A model generated the notes under the pieces. It saw only the letters and a program-made list of their open reading frames with translations. It was not told the origin of the DNA and searched no databases. This document shows positions 27,731 to 38,239 of a stretch of 64,000 nt of DNA, piece after piece. Source of the stretch: Oceanimonas aquatica (lineage in GTDB: Bacteria; Pseudomonadota; Gammaproteobacteria; Enterobacterales; Aeromonadaceae). Both the position numbers and the translations under genes were made by a program. Position 1 is the stretch's first letter; every line of letters starts with the position of its first letter. The stretch is taken from contig NZ_JAVBHX010000007.1 of NCBI RefSeq assembly GCF_030732065.1, positions 62,001-126,000 on the forward strand. The letters run 5' to 3'.

Positions 27731-28705
27731 ATGTTCAAGGGCATATTACTGGAAGAATCCGGCAAACAGACTCACGCCAGCCTGCAGCGCCTTAATGAGC
27801 ACCAGCTCACCACCGGCGATGTGCTGGTGAAGGTGGATTACTCCACCCTTAACTACAAGGACGCCCTGGCCATTACCGGCAAGGGCAAGATCGTACGCAA
27901 CTGGCCCATGGTGCCCGGCATCGACTTTGCCGGCACCGTGCTGTCATCGGACAATCCCGCCTACCGCATTGGTGACGAAGTGCTGCTCACCGGCTGGGGC
28001 GTGGGCGAGCAGAGCTGGGGCGGCCTGGCGGAAAAAGCCAGCGTCAAGGGTGACTGGCTAATCCCCCTGCCCGCGGGCATGAGCGCCAAGCGCGCCATGG
28101 CCATCGGCACCGCCGGCTTTACCGCCATGCTGGGAGTGATGGCGCTGGAGCAGGCCGGTGTCAAGCCGGGCCAGGGCCCGGTGCTGGTGACCGGCGCCAC
28201 CGGCGGCGTGGGCTCCATCGCGGTGCGGCTGCTGGCCAAGGCCGGCTTTGAAGTGCATGCCTCCACCGGTCGCCCCGAGCACGCCGACTGGCTGAAAAGC
28301 CTGGGCGCTCACACCATCATCGACCGCATTCAGCTCGATCAGGAGCCGGCGGCGCTGGAGTCTCAGCACTGGGCCGGCGCCATCGACGCCGTGGGCGGCC
28401 GCACCCTGGCCCGCATTCTCAGCCAGACCAAAATGTACGGGGCCGTGGCCGCCTGCGGCCTGACCGGCGGCGTGGCCCTCAATACCACCGTCATGCCCTT
28501 TATTCTGCGCGGCGTGCAACTGCTCGGCATCAACTCGGTGCATATTCCGAAGGAAAAACGCATTGAAGCCTGGCAGCGGGTTCACCAAAGCCTGCCGGTC
28601 AATTACGAGAATGACGTCAAAGAGCTGACCCTGGAGCAAACCATTGAGGCCGCCCACGACATGGTGGCCGGCAAACCGGTCGGCCGGGTGGTGATCCAGC
28701 CCTGA
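27731..28705 (+). CDS. acuI: Acrylyl-CoA reductase (NADPH), YhdH/AcuI family
   Basis: This 324-residue zinc-independent medium-chain dehydrogenase is colinear with E. coli YhdH/AcuI. It reduces acryloyl-CoA to propionyl-CoA, which detoxifies acrylate from DMSP or 3-hydroxypropionate metabolism. Visible marks are STLNYKDALAITGKGKI, VPGIDFAGTV, the nucleotide-binding VLVTGATGGVGSIAVRLL (about 151-168) and a C-terminal KPVGRVVIQ. The ATG at 27731 matches the E. coli length exactly. The gene is monocistronic and ends in a strong terminator. Confidence 0.94.
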   Translation: MFKGILLEESGKQTHASLQRLNEHQLTTGDVLVKVDYSTLNYKDALAITGKGKIVRNWPMVPGIDFAGTVLSSDNPAYRIGDEVLLTGWGVGEQSWGGLAEKASVKGDWLIPLPAGMSAKRAMAIGTAGFTAMLGVMALEQAGVKPGQGPVLVTGATGGVGSIAVRLLAKAGFEVHASTGRPEHADWLKSLGAHTIIDRIQLDQEPAALESQHWAGAIDAVGGRTLARILSQTKMYGAVAACGLTGGVALNTTVMPFILRGVQLLGINSVHIPKEKRIEAWQRVHQSLPVNYENDVKELTLEQTIEAAHDMVAGKPVGRVVIQP

Positions 28706-28730
28706 GTGGCATTGACCAGCTATGATGACA

Positions 28731-28756
28731 AAGAGCCCGCGAGGGCTCTTTTTTAT
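28731..28756 (+). terminator. Rho-independent terminator after acuI
   Basis: AAGAGCCC and GGGCTCTT pair around a GCGA loop and are followed by a run of six T residues (28749-28754). Confidence 0.92.
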
Positions 28757-28781
28757 GGCCATACTCAAGACCGGTAAAAAG

Positions 28782-28796
28782 TGTTATAAAGTAACA
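28782..28796 (+). promoter_or_regulatory. Zur-box-like operator
   Basis: The 15-base sequence TGTTATAAAGTAACA matches the gammaproteobacterial zinc-uptake-regulator core TGTTATAATATAACA at 13 of 15 positions and has perfect TGTTA/TAACA arms. It lies 23 bases before the start of the G3E GTPase gene, a class often repressed by Zur. The match is by eye and no other Zur box is in the window. Confidence 0.65.
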
Positions 28797-28819
28797 AATA
28801 CCTTTGCTTTCGATCCCTT

Positions 28820-29818
28820 ATGAACACCGCCATTCCCACTCATCTCATCATGGGCTTTCTCGGTACCGGCAAGACCACCCTGCTGCGTCACCTGCTGGCC
28901 CATAAACCGGAGCACGAGCGCTGGGCCATTCTGGTCAACGAGTTTGGCGAAGTGGGCATCGACGGCGCCCTGCTGACCGATCAGGGCGCCCTTATCAAGG
29001 AAATTCCCGGCGGCTGCCTGTGCTGCGTGGCCGGGCTGCCGTTTCAGATTGGCCTCAATGCCCTGCTGCACAAGGCCCGGCCCGACCGGCTGCTGATCGA
29101 GCCTACCGGCCTGGGCCACCCCAGCCGGGTGATGGACATTCTCACCAACGAACATTACCGGGACGTACTGAGCCTGGGCGCCGCCTTTTGCCTGATCGAT
29201 CCGCGCCAGTGGAGCGACGCTCGCTACCGGGAGCATGAAACCTATCAGGATCAGCTGGCCCTGGCCGATGTGGTGGTGGCCAACAAGACCGACCTGTGCA
29301 GCGAGGTCGAACTGGCCCGGCTGCGTGACGACATCGCTCAGGGACCCGAGCCGAAGCAGGCGCTGGTGGAAACCGAGCAGGGCCGGCTGAGCCCGAACTG
29401 GCTGCAACAGCCCCACACACCGGAACGCCGGGCCGCCCATCCCCAGGCCCACGCCGGCAAGGCCGGGCGGCCAGTGGTGGCCGCTCCCGAGCCCAAACTC
29501 AGCCGGGGCCAGCCCTGGCGGCGCTATGCCAATCATGGCGACGATCACTTTTCCCTGGGCTGGCGCTTTCTTGACGAGGTGGTGTTCGATCTGGCCGCCG
29601 TGCGCGCCTTTTGTGAGGTGCAAAAAGTGGCCCGGCTCAAGGCGGTGCTGCACACCGAAGACGGCTGGTGGGCCTTTAACCAGACCGACCGGCTCAGTGT
29701 GTACCGCCTGGCACCACAAAAAGAGAGCCGCATAGAGCTGATTGATGCCTCGCCTCTGGCTATGCTACCTCTGCATGAGCAGCTGATGAAAACGGTCACT
29801 TCTTTGCCCGCTTCATAA
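28820..29818 (+). CDS. CobW/G3E-family GTPase, probable zinc chaperone
   Basis: This 332-residue protein has Walker A GFLGTGKTT (12-20), the family metal-binding CxCC motif GCLCC (65-69), IEPTGLGHP and the guanine-specificity motif NKTD (155-158). The C-terminal CobW_C domain follows a linker rich in His, Pro and Arg (about 198-240). Family members deliver zinc or other metals to enzymes. With a Zur-box-like site in front, this one is likely made under zinc limitation, like ZigA/ZagA/YeiR. That role is inferred from motif plus operator. Confidence 0.9.
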   Translation: MNTAIPTHLIMGFLGTGKTTLLRHLLAHKPEHERWAILVNEFGEVGIDGALLTDQGALIKEIPGGCLCCVAGLPFQIGLNALLHKARPDRLLIEPTGLGHPSRVMDILTNEHYRDVLSLGAAFCLIDPRQWSDARYREHETYQDQLALADVVVANKTDLCSEVELARLRDDIAQGPEPKQALVETEQGRLSPNWLQQPHTPERRAAHPQAHAGKAGRPVVAAPEPKLSRGQPWRRYANHGDDHFSLGWRFLDEVVFDLAAVRAFCEVQKVARLKAVLHTEDGWWAFNQTDRLSVYRLAPQKESRIELIDASPLAMLPLHEQLMKTVTSLPAS

Positions 29819-29875
29819 AACTGTCACTCCAGTGTCTTAATCTGCCGGCCTTTGTCAGGGTGAAGGGTTGGCCGC

Positions 29876-31789
29876 ATGAAGGTATCGCTGTTTTCGTTGT
29901 TGTCGTCGCTGGGGCTGATGCTGCTGGCGTTGTTGCTGGCCGGTGCCTTCTATTTGGGAGACCGGCAGCTCAAGCAGGGGGAACACAGCCGGGCCGAACT
30001 GGAGCAGTTGCGTCGCCACGCCAACATTGATCTGTACCGCACCATTTCCGCCTATCTCGCCGAGGGTGATGCCAGCCTGCTGACCGAGGCCGGCCGGCAA
30101 CTGACCGCCATGGCCGAGGCGCTCACGCACATTGAGGGTGGCGAGCCGGCCCGCAACGCGGTAACCACCCTGCACCGGCAACTGACCCACGACTTTCGCG
30201 AGGCGGGCAAGCTCTCGGGCAACAGCCAGCAACTGCTACAACACGCCGAACAGGAGCTGGCCGACCAATTACGCGCCCTGGCCCGCTATGCCGACACCGA
30301 ACACAGCCTGGCCGGCCGCTATCAGACCCTGGTGGCGGAAATGCTGGCATCCCTGCCCCGCCTGGTGCACCTGCGCCAGGACTACATGAACGAGGGCGAC
30401 AACAAGCTCAGGCAAAGCCTCGACTTTCAGCTCGCCGAATTGAACAAGCTCGGCAACCAGTTGAAGGCCCTGCCCCTGCTCGGCATCTACCAGACCCCGG
30501 AGGTGGACGAGTTCGCCCTGCGCCAGCCCAAGCCGGTGGAAGTGGGAGATGCGCCCAAGCGGGAGCTGCAAAGCCTGTTGCGCCGTTACCCCAAGGAGCT
30601 GGCCAATACTCAGGCGGGGCTGGAGCAGCGCACGCGGGCCGCCGCCGCCCTCAGCGCCGGCCTCGGCGAGATAGAAAGCCGCCTCGACACCCTGGTGGCC
30701 AGCCGCGAGGCCGCGCGCCAGCATACCTATCACCGGCTCAGTCTGGTGCTGCTGGGGCTGTGCTCGGCGCTGCTGCTGTTCGCCCTGCTCAGCTATCTGT
30801 TCCAGCGCGGCCTGGTGGTGCGCCGGCTCGACCAGCTGCGCAACGCCTTTGGCCAGCTGCTGCACGAGGGCGAACTCACCCCCCTGGCGGTGACTCATCC
30901 CAACAGCGAGCTGGGCCAGATTGCCAACAGCTTCAATGGCCTGCTGGAGCGGCTGCAGCGCCAGCAAGGGGAGCGGGCCGCCCAGCTACAGCAGGTGTCG
31001 GCGGCCCTGCAAGGCATGATCGAGGAAGTACAGGACATTCAGCAGCACACCCAGAACAACGACGGCACCCTGCAGACCAGCCTGACCATGGTGGAGGAGC
31101 TGAACCGGCTCACCGAGCAGATGCGTCGGGCCAGCGACGACATCGCCCATACCGCCCGGGACAACCTGCAGGCCATGGACATCAGCCGCAAGCAGGTGGA
31201 GCAGCTGGCCCACAGCGCCGGCGACAGCCGCCGGGCGGCCCTTACCGGCCGGGAATCCCTGGCCAGCCTGGGCCGCTCGGTGGACGATGCCGCCGCCATT
31301 ATCGGGGTCATTCGCCAGATTGCCGAACAGACCAACCTGCTGGCACTCAATGCCGCCATTGAGGCGGCCCGGGCCGGGGAACATGGCCGGGGCTTTGCAG
31401 TGGTGGCCGACGAGGTACGCAAACTGTCGGGCCACACCCAGGGGTCGCTGGAGGAAATTGCCGACATCATGGATCGGCTGCGGCTGTCGAGCGACGAGCT
31501 GGGGGGCACCATCGACCGCATGATGCAGGCGGCGGAAGATCAGCACACCCAGGCCCAGACCCTGCTGGAGGTCACCGAGCAGGTGAGCGAAACGTCACGG
31601 GCCACCACCTCGGTGGCGGAGCGGGGCGCCGGTCATGCCGACAGTCAGGCCGGCGAGCTGGGCCGCTTTATGGCACTGATGGACGAGCTGAAAACCCGCT
31701 CGGCCGAGGTCTCGGACCGGGCCGGCCAGGTCACCGGCCATATTCGCCATCAGGCCGGTGCCATTACTCAATTGCTGGGCCCGACTTAA
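29876..31789 (+). CDS. Methyl-accepting chemotaxis protein
   Basis: This 637-residue chemoreceptor has TM1 at about 5-27, a helical periplasmic ligand domain of some 270 residues, TM2 near 285-310, a HAMP-like segment and a cytoplasmic signalling hairpin. The hairpin tip is canonical: [36 protein letters not shown]. The sensor region is coiled-coil-like with no recognisable Cache or 4HB signature. The C-terminus lacks a CheR-binding pentapeptide. The gene is isolated from any che cluster. Its 3' end overlaps the convergent hydrolase gene by 4 bases. Confidence 0.94.
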   Translation: MKVSLFSLLSSLGLMLLALLLAGAFYLGDRQLKQGEHSRAELEQLRRHANIDLYRTISAYLAEGDASLLTEAGRQLTAMAEALTHIEGGEPARNAVTTLHRQLTHDFREAGKLSGNSQQLLQHAEQELADQLRALARYADTEHSLAGRYQTLVAEMLASLPRLVHLRQDYMNEGDNKLRQSLDFQLAELNKLGNQLKALPLLGIYQTPEVDEFALRQPKPVEVGDAPKRELQSLLRRYPKELANTQAGLEQRTRAAAALSAGLGEIESRLDTLVASREAARQHTYHRLSLVLLGLCSALLLFALLSYLFQRGLVVRRLDQLRNAFGQLLHEGELTPLAVTHPNSELGQIANSFNGLLERLQRQQGERAAQLQQVSAALQGMIEEVQDIQQHTQNNDGTLQTSLTMVEELNRLTEQMRRASDDIAHTARDNLQAMDISRKQVEQLAHSAGDSRRAALTGRESLASLGRSVDDAAAIIGVIRQIAEQTNLLALNAAIEAARAGEHGRGFAVVADEVRKLSGHTQGSLEEIADIMDRLRLSSDELGGTIDRMMQAAEDQHTQAQTLLEVTEQVSETSRATTSVAERGAGHADSQAGELGRFMALMDELKTRSAEVSDRAGQVTGHIRHQAGAITQLLGPT

Positions 31790-32652
31790 AGCGAGTCCAG
31801 TGGCACCTTGAGGTAACGGCGGCCTTGCTCGTCCGGGTCGGGCAAGCGGCCGGCACGAATATTGACCTGAATGGACGGCAAAATCAGCCGGGGCACCGCC
31901 AGGGTGGCATCGCGCTCGGTGCGCATGGTCACAAAGGCGGCCTGGCCGACCCCGTCACGCACATGAATATTGCCCTGTTTCTGTTCCGCCACCGTGGTAC
32001 GGCAGGCATGCTCCCGGCCCTTGGGCGGATAGTCGTGACAGACATAGATGTCGGTGCTTTCCGGCAGCGCCAGCAGGCGCTGCACGGACTGATACAGCCG
32101 CTCGGCGCTGCCACCGGGAAAGTCACAGCGGGCGGTACCCAGATCCGGCATAAACAGGGTATCGCCCACAAACACAGTACGCTCGTTGACCACATAGGCG
32201 ATGTCCGCCGGGGTATGACCGGGCACATGCATGACCCGCGCGCTCAGCTCGCCCACCGCAAACTGCTCGCCATCGGCAAACAAATGGTCAAACTGGCTGC
32301 CATCGGACAACAGCTCCTTTTCCAGCCCAAACACTTTCTGAAAGATGCCCTGCACCTCGCGAATATGCTCGCCAATGGCGATGCGCCCGCCCAGTTGCTG
32401 CTGAATAAAGGGTGCCGCCGACAGGTGATCGGCATGGGCATGGGTTTCCAGTATCCAGTCCAGGGTCAGCCGCTGCTCACCGATAAAGTCCACCAGCCGC
32501 TGCGCGGTGGCGGTGCCGGTACGGCCCGAGTGATAGTTGAAGTCCAGCACCGGATCGATCACCGCCGCCCGACCACCGGGCTGGTCGTAGAGCACGTAGC
32601 TGAAGGTTTCGCTGTCCTGATCCAGAAAGGCTCGAACACAAGGCTGGTTCAT
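31786..32652 (-). CDS. MBL-fold hydrolase, persulfide dioxygenase/Blh-like
   Basis: This 288-residue metallo-beta-lactamase-fold protein has the metal motif THAHADH (70-76), [12 protein letters not shown] and [13 protein letters not shown], and CHDYPPKG for the last ligands. It groups with Blh/ETHE1-like persulfide dioxygenases and the 'beta-lactamase hydrolase-like' proteins of BigR operons, which oxidise glutathione persulfide. The start at 32652 is preferred over an upstream ATG at 32679, because the latter would place the coding sequence inside a strong palindrome. The operator-like palindrome suggests sulfide-responsive control. Confidence 0.88.
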   Translation of the reverse strand: MNQPCVRAFLDQDSETFSYVLYDQPGGRAAVIDPVLDFNYHSGRTGTATAQRLVDFIGEQRLTLDWILETHAHADHLSAAPFIQQQLGGRIAIGEHIREVQGIFQKVFGLEKELLSDGSQFDHLFADGEQFAVGELSARVMHVPGHTPADIAYVVNERTVFVGDTLFMPDLGTARCDFPGGSAERLYQSVQRLLALPESTDIYVCHDYPPKGREHACRTTVAEQKQGNIHVRDGVGQAAFVTMRTERDATLAVPRLILPSIQVNIRAGRLPDPDEQGRRYLKVPLDSL

Positions 32653-32677
32653 GGCTGTCTCCCGCAAGCACCAAAAC

Positions 32678-32693
32678 ATTAGATTAAACTAAT
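32678..32693 (-). promoter_or_regulatory. AT-rich palindrome in front of the MBL-fold hydrolase gene
   Basis: ATTAGATTAAACTAAT is symmetric at 14 of 16 positions (ATTAG/CTAAT arms) in an otherwise GC-rich region and sits 26 bases before the start codon. ArsR-type repressors of the BigR/SqrR/YgaV group control this enzyme class through AT-rich palindromes, so it is a candidate operator. No such repressor gene is in the window. Confidence 0.5.
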
Positions 32694-32733
32694 ATATAGC
32701 ATTCACGCGGGCCGCTGGCCAGTTTTTACCCGT

Positions 32734-33492
32734 TTACAGGGCCTGCTTTACATAGAGGTCGAAGCGATTGTTCTTGCTGGCGATGTGCGCCGAGGGTTTG
32801 ACCTCGTCAAGAAAGCCGGCGTAGTCGGGGCGCTTGACCACTACCCGGGCCCGGGCCAGTTCCAGCGCCGGCGCCAGCAGGCTGTCGGCGTCGAGGTCGG
32901 CACCCACCAGAGAATGAAACACCCGCATTTCCTTTTTCACCAGCGCCGCCTTTTTCTTGTGGGGAAACATGGGGTCGAGATAGACCACGTCCGGCTGCTG
33001 TTGAATGTCACTCAGGCCTTGCCCAAAGGGCAGCAGGTGCAGCCGTTCACGCACCCAGGGGCCTATGTCCCCGTCGGCGGCGGCCCGGCGCAGGCCGTCT
33101 TCCAGCAGGGCATGCACCACCGGGTGACGCTCGCACAGGGTCACGGTGCAGCCCAGTGAGGCCAGCACAAAGGCGTCCCGCCCCAGGCCGGCGGTGCCGT
33201 CCACCACACTGGGGTTGTGACCATGCTTGAGCCCCACCGCTTTGGCGATGGTCTGGCCCCGGCCGCCGCCAAACTTGCGCCGGTGCGCCGCGGCGCCGGC
33301 CACAAAGTCCACAAACACGGCCCCCAGTCTGGGCTCGTCCAGCTTGTGCAACTCCAGCCGGCCCTCGGTGAATACCAGGGCAAAGGGCGCGGCGGCGGCC
33401 ACGCCGCTCAGGCGCACGCAAAGGCGCTCGGCCTCGGCGGCCAGGGCAGGATCCTGCAGCTCAATCTGCAGCGGGTACGGTGTGTCCGGCAT
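32734..33492 (-). CDS. rsmJ: 16S rRNA (guanine1516-N2)-methyltransferase
   Basis: This 252-residue SAM-dependent enzyme methylates G1516 of 16S rRNA. Diagnostic segments shared with E. coli RsmJ are [39 protein letters not shown] (SAM motif I), [24 protein letters not shown] and [16 protein letters not shown] ribosome-binding site five bases before ATG 33492 supports this start. The first 32 bases overlap the end of the GGDEF-EAL gene, so translation is probably coupled. In E. coli rsmJ directly follows prlC. Confidence 0.96.
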   Translation of the reverse strand: MPDTPYPLQIELQDPALAAEAERLCVRLSGVAAAAPFALVFTEGRLELHKLDEPRLGAVFVDFVAGAAAHRRKFGGGRGQTIAKAVGLKHGHNPSVVDGTAGLGRDAFVLASLGCTVTLCERHPVVHALLEDGLRRAAADGDIGPWVRERLHLLPFGQGLSDIQQQPDVVYLDPMFPHKKKAALVKKEMRVFHSLVGADLDADSLLAPALELARARVVVKRPDYAGFLDEVKPSAHIASKNNRFDLYVKQAL

Positions 33493-35863
33493 AGGACTCC
33501 AGGAAAATCAGCAGTTCACGAAGGGGCATGGGTTTGGCGATCAGATATCCCTGCAAAAAATGGCAGGGCTGAGTCGAGAGGTAGGCGGCCTGGGCCTGGG
33601 TTTCCATGCCTTCGATCACCACCTTCATGCCAAGATCGCCGATAATGCGCAAAATCCCTTCCAGCAGCAAGCCGTCTTTTTGATTGCCGGGCAGATGGTC
33701 GATAAAGCTTTTGTCGATCTTGACCATGTCGATGGGAAAGGCGCGCAAATAGTTGAGTGCCGAGAAGCCGGTGCCGAAGTCGTCAATGGCAATGTGGCAG
33801 CCGGCCCGGCGCAGGGCACCAATGCGCTCCAGATGGTGCTCGTTGCCCTGCATAAACAGGGATTCGGTGATCTCGAAAATAATCTGGCTGGGTGACAGCT
33901 GATGGCGCTCGATGATCGACAGCCATTCGTCGCCGTCCAGCCCCAGGCTCTGAAACTCCAGACTGGAGCGGTTGATGGCCATGTGCAGTGTATGGCCGGC
34001 CTGCTGCAGCCGGCGCAGATCGGCACAAGCCCGGTTCAGCACCCAGTCGCCCAGGGCCTGCACCATGCCGCTTTCTTCCGCTACCGGCACAAACTCCATG
34101 GGAGAAATGGCACCCAGCTCCGGATGTTGCCAGCGCACCAGGGCTTCCAGCTTGCTCACCCGGCCGGTGGCGGTGTCGACGATGGGCTGGTAATGCAGGC
34201 GCAGCCCCCCCTGGCGAATGGCCTCGGTCAGATCGTGCTGCAGGCGCATGCGCCGGCTCTGGCTGCGGTTCAGACGGTCGTCGTACAGGGCCAGTGACTC
34301 CTTCTTTTGCTTGGCGCCGAACAGCGCCTGCTCGGCATGCTGCAGCAGGCTTTCGGCGTCTGTTTCATCCATACCGGGCCAGAGGGCGCCGCCCAGCGTG
34401 GCGTCCACATACAGTTGCTGATCGGCCATCAGCAGCGGCCGGGCCAGGGCGCTGAGCACATGCCGGCCGAAAATACGCGCCTGACGGTGATGCACTATGC
34501 CCGGCACCAGCAGGGCAAATTCGTCACTACCGATGCGCGCCAGGTAATCGCCGCTGCGCAGCCGGCCGCGCAGCCGGGCGGCCACCTCCTGCAACACCCT
34601 GTCCCCCACCCTGTGATTCATGGCGTTGTTAAACAGGCGAAAGTTGTTGATATCGAGGATCATCAGCGCAAAGGGCTCGCTCAGCCGGCAATGGCGGGTC
34701 AGCCGCTGCTGAAAACTGGCCCGGTTGGCCAGGCCGGTAAGGCAGTCTTTTTCTTCCGGGGGCGCGCCCTGTTCAACCGTGTCGGGCTGGCCCATGTCGC
34801 TGAATACCGCCACATAACGCACACTGCCGCCCGGCCCGACCAGCGAGCTGATGCGTAACCGCTCCGGATACACCTGGCCATTGCTGCGCCGGTTCCACAC
34901 CTCCCCCTGCCAGCGGCCCTGCTCGCTCAGATCCCGGTTCATGTGCCGGTAGAACTCCCGGCTGTGCAGGCCCGAGCGCAGCAGCGACGGATAACTGCCC
35001 CGCACTTCGGCTTCATGGTAGCCGGTGACCCGCTCAAAGGCCGGGCTGACCTGCTCGATACGGCTGTTGCCGTCGCAGATCATCACCCCTTCCGGCTGCT
35101 CCAGCGCCGGAATAAAGCGCAGGCTCAGCCCCTGAGGCGTCGTGGCCCGGGGGCGCAGGCTGGCCAGGGTGCCCATCAGGCACAAGGGGGCGCCCTGCGC
35201 GTCCCGCACCAGGGTCAGCTGGGTTTCGCCCAGCAGCAAGTGACCGTTGGCGTGCAGGTAATGCTTTTCCATCACCGCAATGCCCAGCTCCGGCTCGTCC
35301 GCCAGCCGGCGGTACAGGCGCCGGGTTTCCGGCCAGTCTTCACCCAGGCTGAATTCGCGCAGGGAATGGCCGCGCATGCTGTCGCCATCCTGCCCGGTAA
35401 TGCGTTGCACCGCCCGGTTGGTCCACTCCACCACACCATCGGGAGTGGCGCGCACCAGGGGCAACGGAAAGTACTCAAACAGCGGCAGCAACGACACCGC
35501 TTGTTGCGCCCGGTCGGGATGGGTAAAAACAGAGGCGAAAAAGCCCAGCCAGGCTCCTCTCAGCTGACGGGCATGGCGCTGATGCCGAAACAGCAGCAGG
35601 GCGTGGTCCGGATAGAGGGCGGACAGCGACAGAAACTGACCGGAGCCCATGTTCAGGGGGCGGCACAAGGGGTAAGTAAGACGCTGATAGGGGCGGTCGC
35701 CCAGACCGGAAAGGGGCTCGTCGGGCAGGGCCATGCCGGCTGCCAGCAACGGCTGCCACTGTGTGCCCTGCCGGCGGCACAGCAGCACGCCGTCGGCCAG
35801 ACGCTGCTCCACCAGCTGACTGACGCACCAGAGGTTAAACCAGGACGATACCCCGTGATCCAT
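33461..35863 (-). CDS. PAS-GGDEF-EAL protein, probable c-di-GMP phosphodiesterase
   Basis: This 800-residue cytoplasmic protein has no clear membrane helix. An N-terminal region of about 130 residues is unassigned. Two PAS domains follow (about 130-235 and 250-365), then a GGDEF domain whose active site is changed to GSDEF, so cyclase activity is doubtful. A C-terminal EAL domain follows with [35 protein letters not shown] and QGYLIAKP all intact, so it should hydrolyse c-di-GMP. It sits between prlC and rsmJ, genes that are adjacent in E. coli, and overlaps rsmJ by 32 bases. Confidence 0.93.
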   Translation of the reverse strand: MDHGVSSWFNLWCVSQLVEQRLADGVLLCRRQGTQWQPLLAAGMALPDEPLSGLGDRPYQRLTYPLCRPLNMGSGQFLSLSALYPDHALLLFRHQRHARQLRGAWLGFFASVFTHPDRAQQAVSLLPLFEYFPLPLVRATPDGVVEWTNRAVQRITGQDGDSMRGHSLREFSLGEDWPETRRLYRRLADEPELGIAVMEKHYLHANGHLLLGETQLTLVRDAQGAPLCLMGTLASLRPRATTPQGLSLRFIPALEQPEGVMICDGNSRIEQVSPAFERVTGYHEAEVRGSYPSLLRSGLHSREFYRHMNRDLSEQGRWQGEVWNRRSNGQVYPERLRISSLVGPGGSVRYVAVFSDMGQPDTVEQGAPPEEKDCLTGLANRASFQQRLTRHCRLSEPFALMILDINNFRLFNNAMNHRVGDRVLQEVAARLRGRLRSGDYLARIGSDEFALLVPGIVHHRQARIFGRHVLSALARPLLMADQQLYVDATLGGALWPGMDETDAESLLQHAEQALFGAKQKKESLALYDDRLNRSQSRRMRLQHDLTEAIRQGGLRLHYQPIVDTATGRVSKLEALVRWQHPELGAISPMEFVPVAEESGMVQALGDWVLNRACADLRRLQQAGHTLHMAINRSSLEFQSLGLDGDEWLSIIERHQLSPSQIIFEITESLFMQGNEHHLERIGALRRAGCHIAIDDFGTGFSALNYLRAFPIDMVKIDKSFIDHLPGNQKDGLLLEGILRIIGDLGMKVVIEGMETQAQAAYLSTQPCHFLQGYLIAKPMPLRELLIFLESYAGHTVPAAD

Positions 35864-35938
35864 TGTTGCATCTCATTCGTAAATACCTTCCCCATTGTGC
35901 CTGCATAACCGCGGCGGCTCTACCCTGTGCTGGGGATC

Positions 35939-35963
35939 AAAAAAGGTGGCCATAGCCACCTTT
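35939..35963 (-). terminator. Rho-independent terminator of prlC
   Basis: AAAGGTGGC and GCCACCTTT (35942-35963) form a 9-bp stem with a 4-base loop. On the minus strand it is followed by six T residues, and it lies 17 bases past the prlC stop. Confidence 0.88.
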
Positions 35964-35979
35964 GTCGGGTTGATCACAT

Positions 35980-38022
35980 TCAGGCGGCAATGCCCGAGTG
36001 ACGCAGCAGCGCATCTATGCTCGGCTCGCGGCCGCGGAACTGCTTGAACAACTCCATCGGCTCTTTGGAGCCACCCTGCTCCAGTACCGCATGCAGGAAA
36101 TCGCGGCCGGTTTTGGGTGAGAATACCCCTTCTTCCTCAAAACGGGAGAAGGCATCACTCGACAGCACCTCGGCCCACTTATAGCTGTAATAGCCAGCCG
36201 CGTAGCCACCGGCGAAGATGTGGGAGAAACCGTGCTGAAAACGGTTAAAGGCCGGCGGGGTCAGCACCGCCACCTGGCTGCGCACCTCGTCGAGAATGGC
36301 CTGTACCCGGCCCGGCTCGGCGCATTTGTCGTCCATGTGCAGACGGAAGTCGAACAGGGCAAACTCCAGCTGGCGCAGCATCATCAGCGCCGAATGGTAG
36401 TTGCGCGCCGCCAGCATGCGCTCCAGCAGATCCGCCGGCAGCGGCTCGCCGGTTTCATAATGGCCGGAGATGAAGGCCAGCGCCTCGGGCTGCCAGCACC
36501 AGTTTTCCAGAAACTGGCTGGGCAGCTCTACCGCATCCCAGGCCACGCCGTTGATGCCGGCCACCCCGGCCACATCGACCTTGGTGAGCATGTGGTGAAT
36601 GCCGTGACCGAATTCATGGAACAGGGTCAGCACTTCGTTGTGGGTAAAGAGCGCCGGCTTGTCGCCCACCGGGCCGTTGAAGTTGCAGGTGAGGTAGGCC
36701 ACCGGCTTTTGCAGGCTGCCGTCTTCCCGGTAGCGCCGGCCGATGCAATCGTCCATCCAGGCGCCGCCGCGCTTGTTGGCGCGGGCATAGAGATCCAGGT
36801 AGAAACTGCCACGCAGCTCGCCGGTTTCATCGAAAATATCGAAAAAGCGCACGTCCGGGTGCCACTCTTCCACGCCGAAACGCTCCACCACCTTGATACC
36901 GAACAGCCGCTTCACGGTTTCAAACAGGCCATGCACCACCTTGTGTTCGGGAAAATAGGGGCGCAGCTCCTCGTCGGAGATGGTGTACTTGTGCTGCTTG
37001 AGCTTTTCGCCGTAATAGCTCAGATCCCAGGCATTGAGCTCGGTCACGCCGTGCTGATCCCTGGCGAAGTCGCGCAGCTCGGCCAGCTCGGCCTTGCCCT
37101 GAGGGTGGCTGCGGTCGGCCAGTTGCTCGAGAAAGTCCAGCACCTGCTGCTCGCTGTCCGCCATCTTGGTGGCCAGCGACACCTGGGCGTAGTTGTCATA
37201 GCCCAGCAGCCCGGCCAGTTCCTGTTTGAGCGCCAGGGTTTCCTCGATGATGGCGGTGTTGTCAAACTCGCCGGCATTGGGGCCCTGATCCGAGGCGCGG
37301 GTGGTAAAGGCGTAATACATTTCCTCGCGCAGGGCGGCGCTGTCGGCGTACATCATCACCGGCAGGTAAGAGGGAATATCGAGGGTGAATACCCAGCCGT
37401 CCAGCTCCCGGGCCTTGGCCTGGGCTTCGGCGGCGGCCAGCGCCGATTCGGGCAGACCGGCCAGTTCGGACTGGTCGGTCACCTGCTTGTGCCAGGCCTG
37501 GGTGGCGTCGAGCACCCGGTTGGCAAAGGTGGACGACAGCTCCGACAGCCGCGCCTGAATTTCACCAAAGCGACGCTTCTGCTCCGCTTCCAGGGCAATG
37601 CCCGACAGGCGAAAGTCGCGCAATGTGTTGGCCACTTCCTTTTGCTGAGCCAGGCTCAGCTTTTTGAAATCGTCCCGGTCGGCCAGGCCTTGATAGGCTT
37701 CAAACAGTCCCTGATGCTGACCCATCCAGGTGTGGTATTCCGACAACAGCGGCAGGCAGGACTCATAGGCCTGGCGCAGCTCGTCGCTGTTCATCACGCT
37801 GTTGAGGTGGCTCACCGGTGACCAGATGCGGCTAAGGTGATCGTTCACTTCTTCCAGCGGCGCCACCAGGTTGTCCCAGGTGAACTCCTCATGGCGGGCC
37901 AGCACGGTTTCCACCCGCTTTTTACAATCCGCAATGGCGTGCTCCACGGCCGGCTTTACGTGTTCCGGCTTGATCTGACTGAACGGCGGCAGGCCGTCCA
38001 TGGTGAGAAGCGGATTTGTCAT
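35980..38022 (-). CDS. prlC: Oligopeptidase A
   Basis: This 680-residue cytosolic M3-family zinc metallopeptidase, the same length as E. coli PrlC, degrades signal peptides and other short peptides. The zinc motif is in LTLFHEFGHGIHHML, with the third ligand Glu in the downstream VELPSQFLENW segment. The N-terminus MTNPLLTMDGLPPFSQIKPEHV and the C-terminal FKQFRGREPSIDALLRHSGI match the family throughout. It is divergent from gor, with a 217-bp intergenic region that should hold both promoters. The same gene pair neighbourhood exists in E. coli. Confidence 0.97.
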   Translation of the reverse strand: MTNPLLTMDGLPPFSQIKPEHVKPAVEHAIADCKKRVETVLARHEEFTWDNLVAPLEEVNDHLSRIWSPVSHLNSVMNSDELRQAYESCLPLLSEYHTWMGQHQGLFEAYQGLADRDDFKKLSLAQQKEVANTLRDFRLSGIALEAEQKRRFGEIQARLSELSSTFANRVLDATQAWHKQVTDQSELAGLPESALAAAEAQAKARELDGWVFTLDIPSYLPVMMYADSAALREEMYYAFTTRASDQGPNAGEFDNTAIIEETLALKQELAGLLGYDNYAQVSLATKMADSEQQVLDFLEQLADRSHPQGKAELAELRDFARDQHGVTELNAWDLSYYGEKLKQHKYTISDEELRPYFPEHKVVHGLFETVKRLFGIKVVERFGVEEWHPDVRFFDIFDETGELRGSFYLDLYARANKRGGAWMDDCIGRRYREDGSLQKPVAYLTCNFNGPVGDKPALFTHNEVLTLFHEFGHGIHHMLTKVDVAGVAGINGVAWDAVELPSQFLENWCWQPEALAFISGHYETGEPLPADLLERMLAARNYHSALMMLRQLEFALFDFRLHMDDKCAEPGRVQAILDEVRSQVAVLTPPAFNRFQHGFSHIFAGGYAAGYYSYKWAEVLSSDAFSRFEEEGVFSPKTGRDFLHAVLEQGGSKEPMELFKQFRGREPSIDALLRHSGIAA

Positions 38023-38239
38023 GGTCCTTTACCTCTTGTTGTTTTGGCCATCGCGCTGCGCCCGGCAGCCGAGGGAATACCCCCTAACATGGTGATAATG
38101 GCGATAATGTTCAAGCCTTTACTGCCCCTGCCTTGCACTTGACCGGCGAACTGATGATTTGTTGACCAGCCTTGCCGGCACCACTTGAGGTACAATCGGC
38201 CCACAGCTTTGAATGAACCTTCATCCACGGAGCAAACTT

